64,000 bases of DNA, taken from NCBI RefSeq assembly GCF_051131155.1, contig NZ_CP159508.1:372001-436000 (forward strand), read 5' to 3'. Source of the DNA: Pseudanabaena minima (GTDB lineage Bacteria > Cyanobacteriota > Cyanobacteriia > Pseudanabaenales > Pseudanabaenaceae). A program made the position numbers and the translations under genes. Of this stretch, positions 25,194 through 33,425 are shown one piece after another (the first letter of the stretch is position 1; each line of letters opens with the position of its first letter). The notes below the pieces were generated by a model, which saw nothing but the letters and a program-made list of their open reading frames with translations, searched no databases and was not told the origin of the DNA.

Positions 25194-26084
25194 TTGTCAG
25201 GAACAGCTACAAGAAAACGATCTGAGCCTTGGTTGCATCGGTGGTCGCGCCCTGCGATCGTCGCTTTGACCCTATTTGGCTTTTCTCTAACAACTTATTT
25301 GACCGTAACTCACTTCTTTGGTCAAAAAGTCGCCCTATGTGATGTTCAAGGCAGCGGCTGTGATTTAGTACTGAGCAGTGAGTATGCCAAGATTTTTGGA
25401 ATCCCACTAACAATTTTTGGCGCTTTAGGCTATCTCACTTTGGGGCTTTTGGCAGGGTTGCCACTGATCTTAAAGAAAGATGATCCCAAGGCGCAAGCGC
25501 AACTCAAGGAATTAGCCAACTTCTTGATGTTCATGGTTTCTTCGGCAACATTTGTGTTTAGTGGATACCTGATGTATCTACTTGCTTCAGGCAGCATCGG
25601 TGGACAGCCTCAGGTCTGCCTCTATTGCATTTCCTCAGCCGCTACCATGACCGCCATTTGGGTGTTAACAGTATTTGGAAATACTTGGAAAGATGTTGGC
25701 AATCTCTTCTTTACAGGTGCGATCGTGGCGATCGTCACTCTAACTGCAACTCTTGGTATTTACTCGAATCAAGCTAAACTAGCAGCTCAGAGTAACTCGT
25801 TTGCAGGACGGCTAGCCTTACACTTAACCGCAACTAATGCCAAAATGTATGGTGCCTATTGGTGTTCACATTGTGAAAACCAAAAGAGAAAATTTGGCGA
25901 AGCTCAAAAGCTAATTCCCTATGTTGAGTGTGATGCGAAAGGTGTCAATCCACAAACTGCCCTATGTCAACAAAAAGGCATTAAGGGCTTTCCCACTTGG
26001 GAGATTAATGGCAAAATGCTTTCAGGTGAACGAAGTTTAGAAGAATTAGCAAATGCGTCTGGCTATACAGGTGCTCGTAACTAA
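25194..26084 (+). CDS. VKOR-thioredoxin fusion (disulfide-forming membrane enzyme)
   Basis: A 296-residue protein starting with TTG (GGTAGG site 8 bases upstream). Membrane helices occupy residues about 20-205 with VKOR cysteines: CDVQGSGCDLVL and, later, QVCLYCISSAATM (CxxC). The C-terminal ~80 residues are a thioredoxin domain with active site YWCSHCENQKRKF. Such fusions oxidise protein thiols at the lumen/periplasm, with quinone as electron acceptor; in cyanobacteria and plastids they support photosystem assembly. Confidence 0.93.
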   Translation: MSGTATRKRSEPWLHRWSRPAIVALTLFGFSLTTYLTVTHFFGQKVALCDVQGSGCDLVLSSEYAKIFGIPLTIFGALGYLTLGLLAGLPLILKKDDPKAQAQLKELANFLMFMVSSATFVFSGYLMYLLASGSIGGQPQVCLYCISSAATMTAIWVLTVFGNTWKDVGNLFFTGAIVAIVTLTATLGIYSNQAKLAAQSNSFAGRLALHLTATNAKMYGAYWCSHCENQKRKFGEAQKLIPYVECDAKGVNPQTALCQQKGIKGFPTWEINGKMLSGERSLEELANASGYTGARN

Positions 26085-26116
26085 AAAAAGAGAGTGCATT
26101 GCACTCTCTTTTTTTA
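26084..26116. terminator. Bidirectional terminator between converging genes
   Basis: 15-bp perfect arms (AAAAAAAGAGAGTGC), loop ATT, starting at the last base of the VKOR stop codon and reaching the stop codon of the 26114 gene. Confidence 0.85.
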
Positions 26117-26941
26117 TAATCTCCAATAAGTTGCCCGTTCTTTGAGCCAGCCATTTTTTCGCCATTTTTCGACAATATCAAAGACCCGATCGCGTAAATC
26201 TAAATGTTGCAACCCACGCGGTAAGGCAATCCCTAAACTATGTACGGCAAGGGGTTGTCCAATAATTTCAAAATCAGGATGCTCCTTAAGCCATTGGGTG
26301 AGACTAGTGAGATCGCCCACAAAAGCTTTGACTTTTCCCGATTGTAAAGCCTCTAAACCATCTGCATAGGAACTTGCGCCAATGATCGCCGCCTTGGGAA
26401 ATTGAGATTGAATCACTGCGATCGCTGCCGAATTTTTGAGTACACCAATTGCCAAAGGGAGATTTAGTTCTTGAGAGGTTGTGCCACGCTTGGCAATAGC
26501 GATCGTGCTATCGGTGTAGTAGGGCAAAGAAAAATCAACTAGACGTGAACGGTTATTGGTGACTGTGATTTGGGCGATCACCACATCAACCTGATTATTT
26601 TGCAATGCTGTTAGGCGATCGCGATTTTTTAATGGCACTAGTTCAACTGGAAAATTTAGCTCTTTTGCCAACTCACGGGCAATATCAATTTCCAGTCCTG
26701 ATAAGTTACCGTTGCGATCGCGAAATCCTAGAGGCGGCAAATTATCTTTGATCCCGATAATTAATTTGCCACGTTTTTTGATTTTATCGAGAGTATTTAT
26801 TTCTGGAGTGACGGCTGAATTCACTTCTGCGGCGATCGCCCCAGGATCTGGCTGAAGCAACTTAAGATAATTTCCCCCAGCGAATACGATGATCGTTGCG
26901 ATCATTGTTAGGACAAAGGTATTACTTTGAGCTTTTCTCAC
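26114..26941 (-). CDS. Periplasmic solute-binding protein, family 3 (amino-acid type)
   Basis: A 275-residue protein with an N-terminal hydrophobic signal/anchor (VLTMIATIIVFAGGNYLKLL). The family 3 binding fold is shown by LDKIKKRGKLIIGIKDNLPP, GLEIDIARELAKEL, VDVVIAQITVTNNRSRLVDF and LQSGKVKAFVGDL. It probably captures a polar amino acid. No permease or ATPase genes are adjacent, so the transporter partner, if any, is elsewhere. Confidence 0.85.
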   Translation of the reverse strand: MRKAQSNTFVLTMIATIIVFAGGNYLKLLQPDPGAIAAEVNSAVTPEINTLDKIKKRGKLIIGIKDNLPPLGFRDRNGNLSGLEIDIARELAKELNFPVELVPLKNRDRLTALQNNQVDVVIAQITVTNNRSRLVDFSLPYYTDSTIAIAKRGTTSQELNLPLAIGVLKNSAAIAVIQSQFPKAAIIGASSYADGLEALQSGKVKAFVGDLTSLTQWLKEHPDFEIIGQPLAVHSLGIALPRGLQHLDLRDRVFDIVEKWRKNGWLKERATYWRL

Positions 26942-26962
26942 ATAACCTCCTTAAAATCTCAA

Positions 26963-27017
26963 AAACCAAAAAAATAAAAAAGCGGCGCAATGCGCCGCTT
27001 TTTTATTTTTTTGGTTT
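26963..27017. terminator. Palindrome at the end of rplT
   Basis: 27-bp perfect arms (AAACCAAAAAAATAAAAAAG then CGGCGCA). The right end covers the rplT stop codon. On the minus strand this is a strong terminator with a U-rich 3' arm. Confidence 0.85.
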
Positions 27018-27369
27018 ATACAACAGCTTTTGCTTTTTCTACGATCGCAGTAAATGCTTGTGGATCGAGAATGGCAATCTGAGAAAGCATCTTACGATTG
27101 ATGTCGATATTTGCTTTTTTGAGTAGCCCTGCAAATTTGCTATAGCTCAAACCCTGTTGGCGAGCCGCAGCATTAATGCGGGTAATCCAGAGGCTACGGA
27201 AATCGCGCTTCTTCTTGCGGCGATCGCGGTAGGCATTACGTAGAGCTTTCATTACCTGCTGGTTAGCAGTGCGGAACAGCTTAGAGTGCGATCCGCGAAA
27301 GCCCTTGGCTAATTTCAGTACTTTGTTGCGGCGCTTTCTAGCTACGTTACCGCGTTTTACTCTCGTCAT
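27016..27369 (-). CDS. rplT: 50S ribosomal protein L20
   Basis: A 117-residue, very basic protein: TRVKRGNVARKRRNKVLKLA, GFRGSHSKLFRTANQQVMKA and LWITRINAAARQQGLSYSKF are the L20 signature. Follows rpmI by 72 bases on the same strand, the usual order. infC is not adjacent. Confidence 0.98.
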   Translation of the reverse strand: MTRVKRGNVARKRRNKVLKLAKGFRGSHSKLFRTANQQVMKALRNAYRDRRKKKRDFRSLWITRINAAARQQGLSYSKFAGLLKKANIDINRKMLSQIAILDPQAFTAIVEKAKAVV

Positions 27370-27407
27370 GGCTTCGTTATTATCGTGATTTTGTTTTATT
27401 ATTTGAT

Positions 27408-27437
27408 TTTTTACAGGGTGCTTGCACCCTGTAAAAA
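27408..27437. repeat. Hairpin between rpmI and rplT
   Basis: TTTTTACAGGGTG, loop CTTG, CACCCTGTAAAAA: 13-bp perfect arms ending 4 bases from the rpmI stop codon. Located inside a ribosomal operon, it could reduce read-through into rplT or stabilise the rpmI 3' end. Confidence 0.75.
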
Positions 27438-27441
27438 GCTC

Positions 27442-27639
27442 TTAGGCGTAAGGCATCATTGCGCTTACTCTGTCATTATCAGTCTCATCAACTATAGCCA
27501 TTTGACCCAATCTGCTCTTACGAACAGTGGGCTTATGCTCTAGTAGGTGATTGCGACCAGCGTGGCGGCGAGCAAACTTGCCGCTACCCGTTACCTTGAA
27601 TCGCTTGGCGGCAGATTTACGAGTTTTGAGCTTAGGCAC
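27442..27639 (-). CDS. rpmI: 50S ribosomal protein L35
   Basis: A 65-residue protein: PKLKTRKSAAKRFKVTGSGK and HAGRNHLLEHKPTVRKSRL are diagnostic. The start codon is GTG, with AGAAAG just upstream. Confidence 0.97.
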   Translation of the reverse strand: MPKLKTRKSAAKRFKVTGSGKFARRHAGRNHLLEHKPTVRKSRLGQMAIVDETDNDRVSAMMPYA

Positions 27640-27735
27640 TTCTTTCTAGTCCAAATTTTTGACCTTTACGAGTGTACCATAAGGTAATGCAACATATCGC
27701 ATTTAGGATGAAATTCAAATAATTATCATTTCAAA

Positions 27736-27788
27736 GCCGATTTAAAATTTTCTGTTACGTAGCAGGTACAGAAAATCCTAAAATCGGT
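27736..27788. repeat. Imperfect palindrome upstream of lpxB
   Basis: CCGATTTAAAATTTTCTGT pairs imperfectly with ACAGAAAATCCTAAAATCGG around an 11-base loop. It lies between the divergent rpmI and lpxB genes, where both promoters must be. Confidence 0.6.
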
Positions 27789-27831
27789 TTCAGTCGAACT
27801 CTATGGCACAACCTGCTCTTACAACTTAAGT

Positions 27832-29013
27832 ATGGAATCTAGTTCAGAAATTAAGACCAAACGCCGTGTGTTTATCAGTACGGGGGAAGTTTCAGGCGAC
27901 TGGCATGGGGCAATTTTGATTGAGGCTCTACGTGAACGAGCCGCTCTTAGAAATGTTGAATTAGAGATCGTCGGACTTGGTGGCGATCGCATGGCAGCAA
28001 CAGGTGCAAAAATCCTCGGCAATACAGTTGGGATTGGTTCCATAGGTGCAGTGGAAGCTCTGCCCTATATTTTGCCCACGATCAAGGTACAGCGAGATGC
28101 TAAAAAATGGTTGAAGACTTCTCCTCCCGATGTGGCGGTCTTAATTGATTACATGATGCCCAATCAAGGAATTGGCTATTATGCCAAGCGTACTTTAAAG
28201 ATTCCTGTCATCTATTACATCGCGCCACAAGAATGGGTCTGGTCTTTTAATGACAAAAACACCAAAGCGATCGCCGCTTTTACCGACAAGCTATTAGCGA
28301 TTTTCCCTCAAGAAGCTGTTTATTACGAGAAGCAGGGTACAAATGTGCAATGGGTCGGACATCCCTTTGTAGACCTGATGGCAAATATACCTGATCGCAT
28401 GTCAGCACGTAAGCAACTGGGTATTGCTGAAGATGACTTGGTAGTAACGCTGCTTCCCGCTTCACGTACCCAAGAACTGCGATCGGTGATGCCGATTATT
28501 CTTGCCGCCGCTAAAATCATTCAAACTAAGCTACCCCATGTCAAGTTTTGGCTGCCACTTTCCTTAGAGCGCTATCGCCCCGAAGTTGAGAAGTTGCTGA
28601 AGGAATATGACATCAAAGCTACGATTATTTCGGCTCAATCACAAATCGCGATTAGTGCTGCTGACTTGGTCTTGAGCAAGTCTGGAACAGTAAATCTAGA
28701 GACGGCTCTTCTCAATGTGCCACAGGTAATTTTATATCGAGTCAGTGCGATTACCGCTTGGATTGCCCGCAATATTATCAAGCTTCAATTGCCATTTATT
28801 TCACCAGTCAATTTGGTAAATATGGAATCGGTTGTACCTGAGTTTGTACAGAACGAAGCGATTCCTGAAGCGATCGCTGAATCTGCTTTAGAACTACTAA
28901 TCAATCCTCAAGCAAGGCAAACTATGCTTGATGGATACATCAGAGTAAAGAACAGTTTGGGAGAGAAAGGAGCGATTAACCGCGTTGCTGATTCGATTCT
29001 TGATTATCTATAA
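27832..29013 (+). CDS. lpxB: Lipid-A-disaccharide synthase
   Basis: A 393-residue GT19 enzyme that condenses UDP-2,3-diacylglucosamine with lipid X. Motifs: RVFISTGEVSGDWHGAIL at the start, GLGGDRMAATGAKIL, YYIAPQEWVW, VQWVGHPFVDLM, TLLPASRTQEL and VLSKSGTVNLETAL. Full length. Confidence 0.95.
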   Translation: MESSSEIKTKRRVFISTGEVSGDWHGAILIEALRERAALRNVELEIVGLGGDRMAATGAKILGNTVGIGSIGAVEALPYILPTIKVQRDAKKWLKTSPPDVAVLIDYMMPNQGIGYYAKRTLKIPVIYYIAPQEWVWSFNDKNTKAIAAFTDKLLAIFPQEAVYYEKQGTNVQWVGHPFVDLMANIPDRMSARKQLGIAEDDLVVTLLPASRTQELRSVMPIILAAAKIIQTKLPHVKFWLPLSLERYRPEVEKLLKEYDIKATIISAQSQIAISAADLVLSKSGTVNLETALLNVPQVILYRVSAITAWIARNIIKLQLPFISPVNLVNMESVVPEFVQNEAIPEAIAESALELLINPQARQTMLDGYIRVKNSLGEKGAINRVADSILDYL

Positions 29014-29026
29014 ATCTACTCTTGTC

Positions 29027-29071
29027 ACTGAATAATTAGGGGATGTGCCACACATCCCCTAATTATTCAGT
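29027..29071 (+). terminator. Terminator-like palindrome after lpxB
   Basis: A 21-bp perfect arm (ACTGAATAATTAGGGGATGT plus G), loop CCA, 13 bases after the lpxB stop codon. Confidence 0.8.
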
Positions 29072-29135
29072 AGATGATCATTTCTACGACTATTCTATTT
29101 GATTCTTAATCTTTTCTAAGATACGGAATACTTCG

Positions 29136-29234
29136 ACTAAGTTTTACATAAAGCCCAAAAGATGAGTGGCAGCGCTTCGCGCTACCACTCATCTTTTGGG
29201 CTTTATGTTTTAAGCAAAACTTACATTGCTATAT
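29136..29234. repeat. Nested palindromic element (GATGAGTGG type)
   Basis: Inner arms 29146-29208 (ACATAAAGCCCAAAAGATGA then GTGGCAGCGC, TTC loop, one mismatch). The right outer part TTTTAAGCAAAACTTACATTGCTATA is the complement of the left outer part of the 13751 element, so this is the same family in opposite orientation. Relative to 13780, one G-C pair in the stem has become A-T on both arms. Confidence 0.82.
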
Positions 29235-29268
29235 AAGTAGCTAGACATAAGTAAACTAAAAACCGAGA

Positions 29269-29303
29269 AGTTTGTTCCGCCCGCGTAGCGGGCGGAACAA
29301 ACT
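29269..29303. repeat. GC-rich palindrome
   Basis: AGTTTGTTCCGCCCGC, loop GTA, and exact complement, framed by AAAACCGAG/CTGGTTTT. It completes the content of the 402-base gap before raf1; no gene is seen there. Confidence 0.78.
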
Positions 29304-29415
29304 CTGGTTTTGGGTTTTAATTAAGTTGAGCTACTTAATATCTAAATCAACATCTAAAGTGCGATGATATATAAGCGATAAAGAAATCTCGCTCACTTAA
29401 CTTTGTAAGACAACT

Positions 29416-30507
29416 ATGCCAACCCCCGTCCCTACACTTCCTACTGACTCCGAAGGACTATTAAAACTCTTACGCCATAAGGAAGGAACTTGGGTGCAGT
29501 GGGGAATTGCTTGCCAAATGCTTCAAAAAATGGGTGAGAATTCTCTCGCAATTTTTGAGAATACTGGCTTTGAACCGATTCAACAAAACCAGATTGTGGT
29601 TGCGTCTCAAGTCTATGCTAGTCTGCAAGCAGGTAATGCTGCGGATATTGTCCTCGCTCATTTTGAACAGAAGGGCAGTGACATTCTTAATGAGTTGCGC
29701 GTACTCAATCAATCAGAACGTGTTGCTATGGCAACCTTTGCGCTTGAAAAAAATCTTGATGTTTTGGAAGCTAAGGATGTTGTTAAAGCCATTAAGGAAG
29801 CTTCTAATGTTGCTAACTTGCCTGAAGGATTTACGCGCCATCCAGGGGACGCTGTGGTGTTGCAAATCTTGAAAGCGGCGCAAGGCAAGATCGATCCACA
29901 GGAACGTACTAGGCTGATTGCGAGGGGATTGCGGTTTGCTCATAGTGAGAAAGCGCGCGCAGCGATCGAGCGTCTGCTTATGGACATGTCAGCGCCAGCA
30001 AAGAAAAAAGCGCCGAATCTACCCAACTTCCGTTACGATGCAGAAGATAGTATTCCTCGGATCTTGCCTGTGGTGGGGACATTACCCATGTCAATTGATA
30101 TGTTTAAGTCATCTCCAAAGACTGAAGAACTAGCACCCTTTGGAATTGTAAGCTCCTCCGTTGCCTCCACTTGGGCAACTCTGCCTGGTTGGTTTGTCGT
30201 TCATGAAGCAGAAGATGGGGTAGTGGTTTGCTGTAATACTGATACTTTACAGGTTGCGATTAATCAAGAAGTTCTTAGTTCTGTCCGCGATCGCGCCGAG
30301 GATATCTTAGTATTAGTCGATCGCTCACAACGTGAATGGGATGAGAATAGCTATTTTGCGATCGCTGGTGAGGATGGCAATCTCAAGTTTGCATGGTTTG
30401 AGTCTCAACCAGAAGTAGAACTCTTAGGCAAAATCACTTTAACTTTACGTCCCAAACGCTTTTTTGACGAAGCCGCCTCTCAAGATCGCTGGCAGTTTGA
30501 AGAATAG
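29416..30507 (+). CDS. raf1: RuBisCO accumulation factor 1
   Basis: A 363-residue RuBisCO assembly chaperone. It binds RbcL dimers and promotes RbcL8 formation. The alpha domain (LLRHKEGTWVQWGIACQMLQ ... FTRHPGDAVVLQILKAAQGK) is followed by a linker (SAPAKKKAPNLPNFRYD) and the beta domain (PGWFVVHEAEDGVVVC to FDEAASQDRWQFEE). Confined to cyanobacteria and plants/green algae. RuBisCO genes are not in the window. Confidence 0.94.
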   Translation: MPTPVPTLPTDSEGLLKLLRHKEGTWVQWGIACQMLQKMGENSLAIFENTGFEPIQQNQIVVASQVYASLQAGNAADIVLAHFEQKGSDILNELRVLNQSERVAMATFALEKNLDVLEAKDVVKAIKEASNVANLPEGFTRHPGDAVVLQILKAAQGKIDPQERTRLIARGLRFAHSEKARAAIERLLMDMSAPAKKKAPNLPNFRYDAEDSIPRILPVVGTLPMSIDMFKSSPKTEELAPFGIVSSSVASTWATLPGWFVVHEAEDGVVVCCNTDTLQVAINQEVLSSVRDRAEDILVLVDRSQREWDENSYFAIAGEDGNLKFAWFESQPEVELLGKITLTLRPKRFFDEAASQDRWQFEE

Positions 30508-30537
30508 TGGGAAACTAGCTAATGTGAGTTCGGAATA

Positions 30538-30622
30538 AGCTACAAAATAATAAAAGCCTCGCGAAGCGAGGCTTTTATTATTTTGTAGCTTAGAAAGGTT
30601 TCGCAGCGCGAAACCTTTCTAA
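30538..30622. repeat. Composite of two touching palindromes
   Basis: 30538-30590 has 25-bp perfect arms (AGCTACAAAATAATAAAAGC then CTCGC, loop GAA). 30590-30622 has 15-bp perfect arms (TTAGAAAGGTTTCGC, loop AGC). The pair, together with flanking GTGAGTTC..ATAAGCTA and AGCAGTTTGAA, recurs at 60500-60620. It follows raf1 and can terminate it. Confidence 0.85.
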
Positions 30623-30645
30623 GAAGCAGTTTGAAATTAAAAAGC

Positions 30646-30720
30646 AAAACCCAAGAAGAGAATGGCGGCGCTTCACGCCGCCATTCTCTTCTTGGGTTTT
30701 ATGTCACTTGGCGACCGCTA
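30646..30720. repeat. GAGAATGGCGGC-type palindrome with one outer arm
   Basis: 25-bp perfect arms 30646-30670 and 30676-30700 (AAAACCCAAGAAGAGAATGG then CGGCG). The right flank ATGTCACTTGGCGACCGCTA is the complement of the left outer arm of the 15346 element; the left outer arm is missing, so the copy is truncated or interrupted by the 30590 composite. Confidence 0.82.
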
Positions 30721-30728
30721 TGTGAATT

Positions 30729-30790
30729 AAAAATCAAACCTAGTAAGGAGATTCAAAACACAAAACAGCTACACCGTTTTGTGTTTTGGG
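30729..30790. repeat. CACAAAATGGCTACGCC-type element, reversed partial copy
   Basis: AAAAATCAAACCTAGTAAGG, then CAAAACACAAAACAG-CTACAC-CGTTTTGTGTTTTG. It is the reverse of the 25061 and 39655 elements. Together with the two repeats before it, it occupies nearly all of the 330-base gap before thiD. Confidence 0.75.
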
Positions 30791-30837
30791 ATGAGCTAAA
30801 ATTTGGGCAAAGCAAAACTTGTTTTTAGTATTTACTC

Positions 30838-31659
30838 ATGATTATGACCAATTTCCATAGTTCACAAATTCCAATCGCCATGACGATCGCTGGCTCTGAT
30901 AGTGGCGGTGGCGCAGGCATACAGGCTGACTTACGCACCTTTGCTTTTCATTGTGTTCATGGAACCAGTGTCCTTACCTGCATCACTGCCCAAAATACAC
31001 AGGGAGTAACGCGGGTAGATGCGATGTCGTCTGAATCCGTAACTGCACAATTTGAAGCCGTGATGATCGATATGCGAATTGGAGCAATCAAAACAGGGAT
31101 GTTGCTCAATCAAGAGATTATTAAAACGGTTGCGAAAAAGCTAGTTGCCTTTGGATTTGGGAATGTGGTGGTTGATCCTGTGATGGTGTCACGAACTGGG
31201 GCGCAGTTAATCGATGACGATGCAGTAAAGACAATGCGAGATTTGTTAATTCCCCTTGCGGCGATCGCTACGCCCAATCGCTATGAAGCACAAATTCTCG
31301 CCGATATGGATATTCACTCTCTTGAAGATATGCAAACGGCTGCCCAAAACATTTACAAATTAGGAGCGCGATCAGTTTTGGTGAAAGGTGGCGGAATGAC
31401 GGGCGATCTTAAAGCCGTTGATGTTTGGTTTGATGGCGATCGCCTTGAGGTTTTGCAGACTGAGGTAATTGATACAACCCACACTCATGGTACAGGTTGC
31501 ACCCTCTCAGCCGCGATCGCTGCCAATCTAGCGCTCGGCAAATCACGGTTTCAAGCAGTACAAGAAGCCAAGAACTATGTGACGGAAGCTTTGAAATATG
31601 CCTTAGCGATCGGTAAAGGACAGGGACCAGTTGGACATTTCTTTCCATTGTTAAAGTAG
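30838..31659 (+). CDS. thiD: Hydroxymethylpyrimidine/phosphomethylpyrimidine kinase
   Basis: A 273-residue ribokinase-fold enzyme of thiamine biosynthesis that phosphorylates HMP and HMP-P. Motifs: TIAGSDSGGGAGIQADLRTF near the N-terminus, TCITAQNT, VVDPVMVSRTGAQL, ATPNRYEA and the anion-hole motif HTHGTGCTLSAAIAAN near the C-terminus. No TPP riboswitch was found upstream, where the repeats lie. Confidence 0.95.
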   Translation: MIMTNFHSSQIPIAMTIAGSDSGGGAGIQADLRTFAFHCVHGTSVLTCITAQNTQGVTRVDAMSSESVTAQFEAVMIDMRIGAIKTGMLLNQEIIKTVAKKLVAFGFGNVVVDPVMVSRTGAQLIDDDAVKTMRDLLIPLAAIATPNRYEAQILADMDIHSLEDMQTAAQNIYKLGARSVLVKGGGMTGDLKAVDVWFDGDRLEVLQTEVIDTTHTHGTGCTLSAAIAANLALGKSRFQAVQEAKNYVTEALKYALAIGKGQGPVGHFFPLLK

Positions 31660-31720
31660 GGGCAATCCCCCCGTGGTTGCCCAGATCCCTAGGGGTAGGC
31701 ACGGGGGCGCTACCCCTACT
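31655..31720. repeat. G-rich inverted repeat, similar to the MITE interior
   Basis: AGTAGGGGCAATCCCCCCGT and GCACGGGGGCGCTACCCCTA can pair. The first segment matches the MITE interior (39992-40012 and, reversed, 13619-13640). It overlaps the thiD stop codon and sits between converging genes, a fragment or relative of the MITE acting as a possible terminator. Confidence 0.65.
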
Positions 31721-31733
31721 GCTTTTAGGCGGC

Positions 31734-32246
31734 TCAAATTATTTTGCCAAGAATTACTAAACTTTGATCTTTCCCATCTAATTCGGCAACTTTAGGCAAA
31801 AATCCCCATTCTGTAAACCCAAAATTTTCAAATAACCTGCGGCTAGTGGCATTGTGAGCAAACACAAAGCCAATGAGCTTAGTAATATCGAGCTTGGGAC
31901 ATTGGTCGATCGCATGACCAAGCAATTTTTTGCCAATACCCTTGCCTTGATATCTAGGAGCTATGTAAACACTGACTTCGGCGGTTCTATGGTAGGCGGG
32001 ACGACCATAGAACATCTGTAAACTGAGCCAACCTAGAATCTGCTCGTTTTGATCACTTTGAATATCGTGACTACCAATTGCCATTACCCAGACAGGATAG
32101 CGATCGCCATGCGATCGAAACCAAGCACGACGACTCTCGACAGAGATGGGTTCAAGATCGGCAGTGGCAAGACGACTGGGAATAGCGGCATTATAAATCT
32201 CAATAATTGTGGGTAAATCGGCTTCTACTGCCAACCGAATTTGCAT
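31734..32246 (-). CDS. GNAT family N-acetyltransferase (phosphinothricin/PAT-like)
   Basis: About 170 residues. IRLAVEADLPTIIEIYNAAI and SRRAWFRSHGDRYPVWV at the N-terminus, then the acetyl-CoA motif VSVYIAPRYQGKGIGKKLL and NATSRRLFENFGF match the PAT/YncA branch. The ATG at 32246 (MQIRLAVE) has GGGAG 10 bases upstream and is preferred over the in-frame ATG at 32276. Substrate unknown. Confidence 0.85.
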   Translation of the reverse strand: MQIRLAVEADLPTIIEIYNAAIPSRLATADLEPISVESRRAWFRSHGDRYPVWVMAIGSHDIQSDQNEQILGWLSLQMFYGRPAYHRTAEVSVYIAPRYQGKGIGKKLLGHAIDQCPKLDITKLIGFVFAHNATSRRLFENFGFTEWGFLPKVAELDGKDQSLVILGKII

Positions 32247-32367
32247 AAAACACATACTCCCTAATGGTTTTGCCAAAACCGTTTTGTGTGTCGTGGTTTT
32301 ACCGCGTCATACAAAATTGTGTTATTAAAAACCATACATTATCGTAATTTGCAACCAAGTAAAATAC

Positions 32368-32416
32368 AGCATTTTTGTTAAAAGTGTTGCAAAGCAACAC
32401 TTTTAACAAAAATGCT
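32368..32416. repeat. Palindrome, 23-bp perfect arms
   Basis: AGCATTTTTGTTAAAAGTGT then TGC, loop AAA, exact complement. Member of the AAAAGTGTTGC family. An in-frame ATG of the DUF2993 ORF (32412) lies within the right arm, which argues against that start. Confidence 0.83.
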
Positions 32417-32516
32417 GGTCTCTATTTCTGTCCAAAATGCGACAAAAGCATTACCTAGTGCTGCTTTTAATTTTGGGGTTTTAGTCTATGATTGGAAAGG
32501 TAGTTATCTCCTTTTT

Positions 32517-33314
32517 ATGGAATTATTTGCTGGCTTACTTACGACGGTTTTAGGTTTGGCAGGCTCACCAGGAATTGCAATTGATAAAATTGCGACGGAT
32601 TTTTTGCGTGGGCAAATTGTACGAGCTGATGTCTTAGAAGTTCGCGTTGATAACGCTCCTAACTATCAAGTTCTTTTAGGTAACGTCGATCGCATCCGTG
32701 TAGCGGGTCGTGGTGTTTACATCTTAGAATTTCTGCGGATTGATCAGATTGACCTAGAAACCGATCCGATTAGCATTGATCCCAACGTGTTGCAATCGGG
32801 CAAAGTTATTTTGCGTCGTCCATTACAAGCGGCTGTGCGCGTTGTCATGCGCTCTGAAGATATTAATACCGCCCTGCGATCGCCTAATGTACAATCTTCC
32901 TTTAAAAATCTCAGCATTGACATTACAGGCAGTAATAAAAATCCCGAAATATTGGATTTGATCGATCCCGAAATAACTTTTTTAGAAGGCGATCGCCTTC
33001 GCCTTACCGCTTCACTACAGGCAAAACCTACTCCTGCTAAGCCTAATCCTAGTAAACTTGATGTCTCTATAAATGCAGAACTAAAAACTATCGGTGGCAC
33101 AAGACTGCAAATTATCAATCCTAAAATTGAATTGTCAGGCACACCAGTACCTGAGCGAATTGCTAAAGCTTTTACTGAGGGATTGAATAAAGTTTTAGAT
33201 TTGCGTCAGTTGGAAAGCAAAGGCATTACAGCGCGAGTGATCAGACTAGAACTTACGGAAGGAAAAATGCAAGTCATTGGTTTTGCCAAAATGGATTCTC
33301 TACCTGAACAATAA
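32517..33314 (+). CDS. DUF2993 (LmeA-type lipid-binding) protein
   Basis: About 265 residues. MELFAGLLTTVLGLAGSPGI, IDKIATDFLRGQIVRADVLE and VDRIRVAGRGVYI at the N-terminus are typical of the DUF2993 family in cyanobacteria; the mycobacterial member LmeA binds phospholipid. The hydrophobic start may serve as signal or anchor. The frame is open back to an ATG at 32412, but those 35 residues begin inside a palindrome and do not look conserved, so 32517 is preferred. Confidence 0.8.
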   Translation: MELFAGLLTTVLGLAGSPGIAIDKIATDFLRGQIVRADVLEVRVDNAPNYQVLLGNVDRIRVAGRGVYILEFLRIDQIDLETDPISIDPNVLQSGKVILRRPLQAAVRVVMRSEDINTALRSPNVQSSFKNLSIDITGSNKNPEILDLIDPEITFLEGDRLRLTASLQAKPTPAKPNPSKLDVSINAELKTIGGTRLQIINPKIELSGTPVPERIAKAFTEGLNKVLDLRQLESKGITARVIRLELTEGKMQVIGFAKMDSLPEQ

Positions 33315-33350
33315 TCGTAGCTAAAGCGATGTACGCTCTTGAAAAACCTA

Positions 33351-33397
33351 GAGAAATTTTTTAAAAGCCTGCTTGGCAAGCTTTTAAAAAATTTCTC
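33351..33397. terminator. Palindrome after the DUF2993 gene
   Basis: GAGAAATTTTTTAAAAGCCT then GC, loop TTG, complementary arm with one mismatch. Lies 37 bases after the stop codon and 29 bases before the kinase start. Confidence 0.75.
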
Positions 33398-33425
33398 CGT
33401 ACTACCTAAAATCTAAACAGACTGT

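Noticed and set aside
30700..30837. TPP riboswitch upstream of thiD
   Set aside because: The upstream bases are explained by repeat elements, and no TPP riboswitch core (CUGAGA-type) was found.
32412..32516. Upstream extension of the DUF2993 ORF to ATG at 32412
   Set aside because: That ATG lies in the arm of a perfect palindrome, and the 35 extra residues lack the family's pattern.
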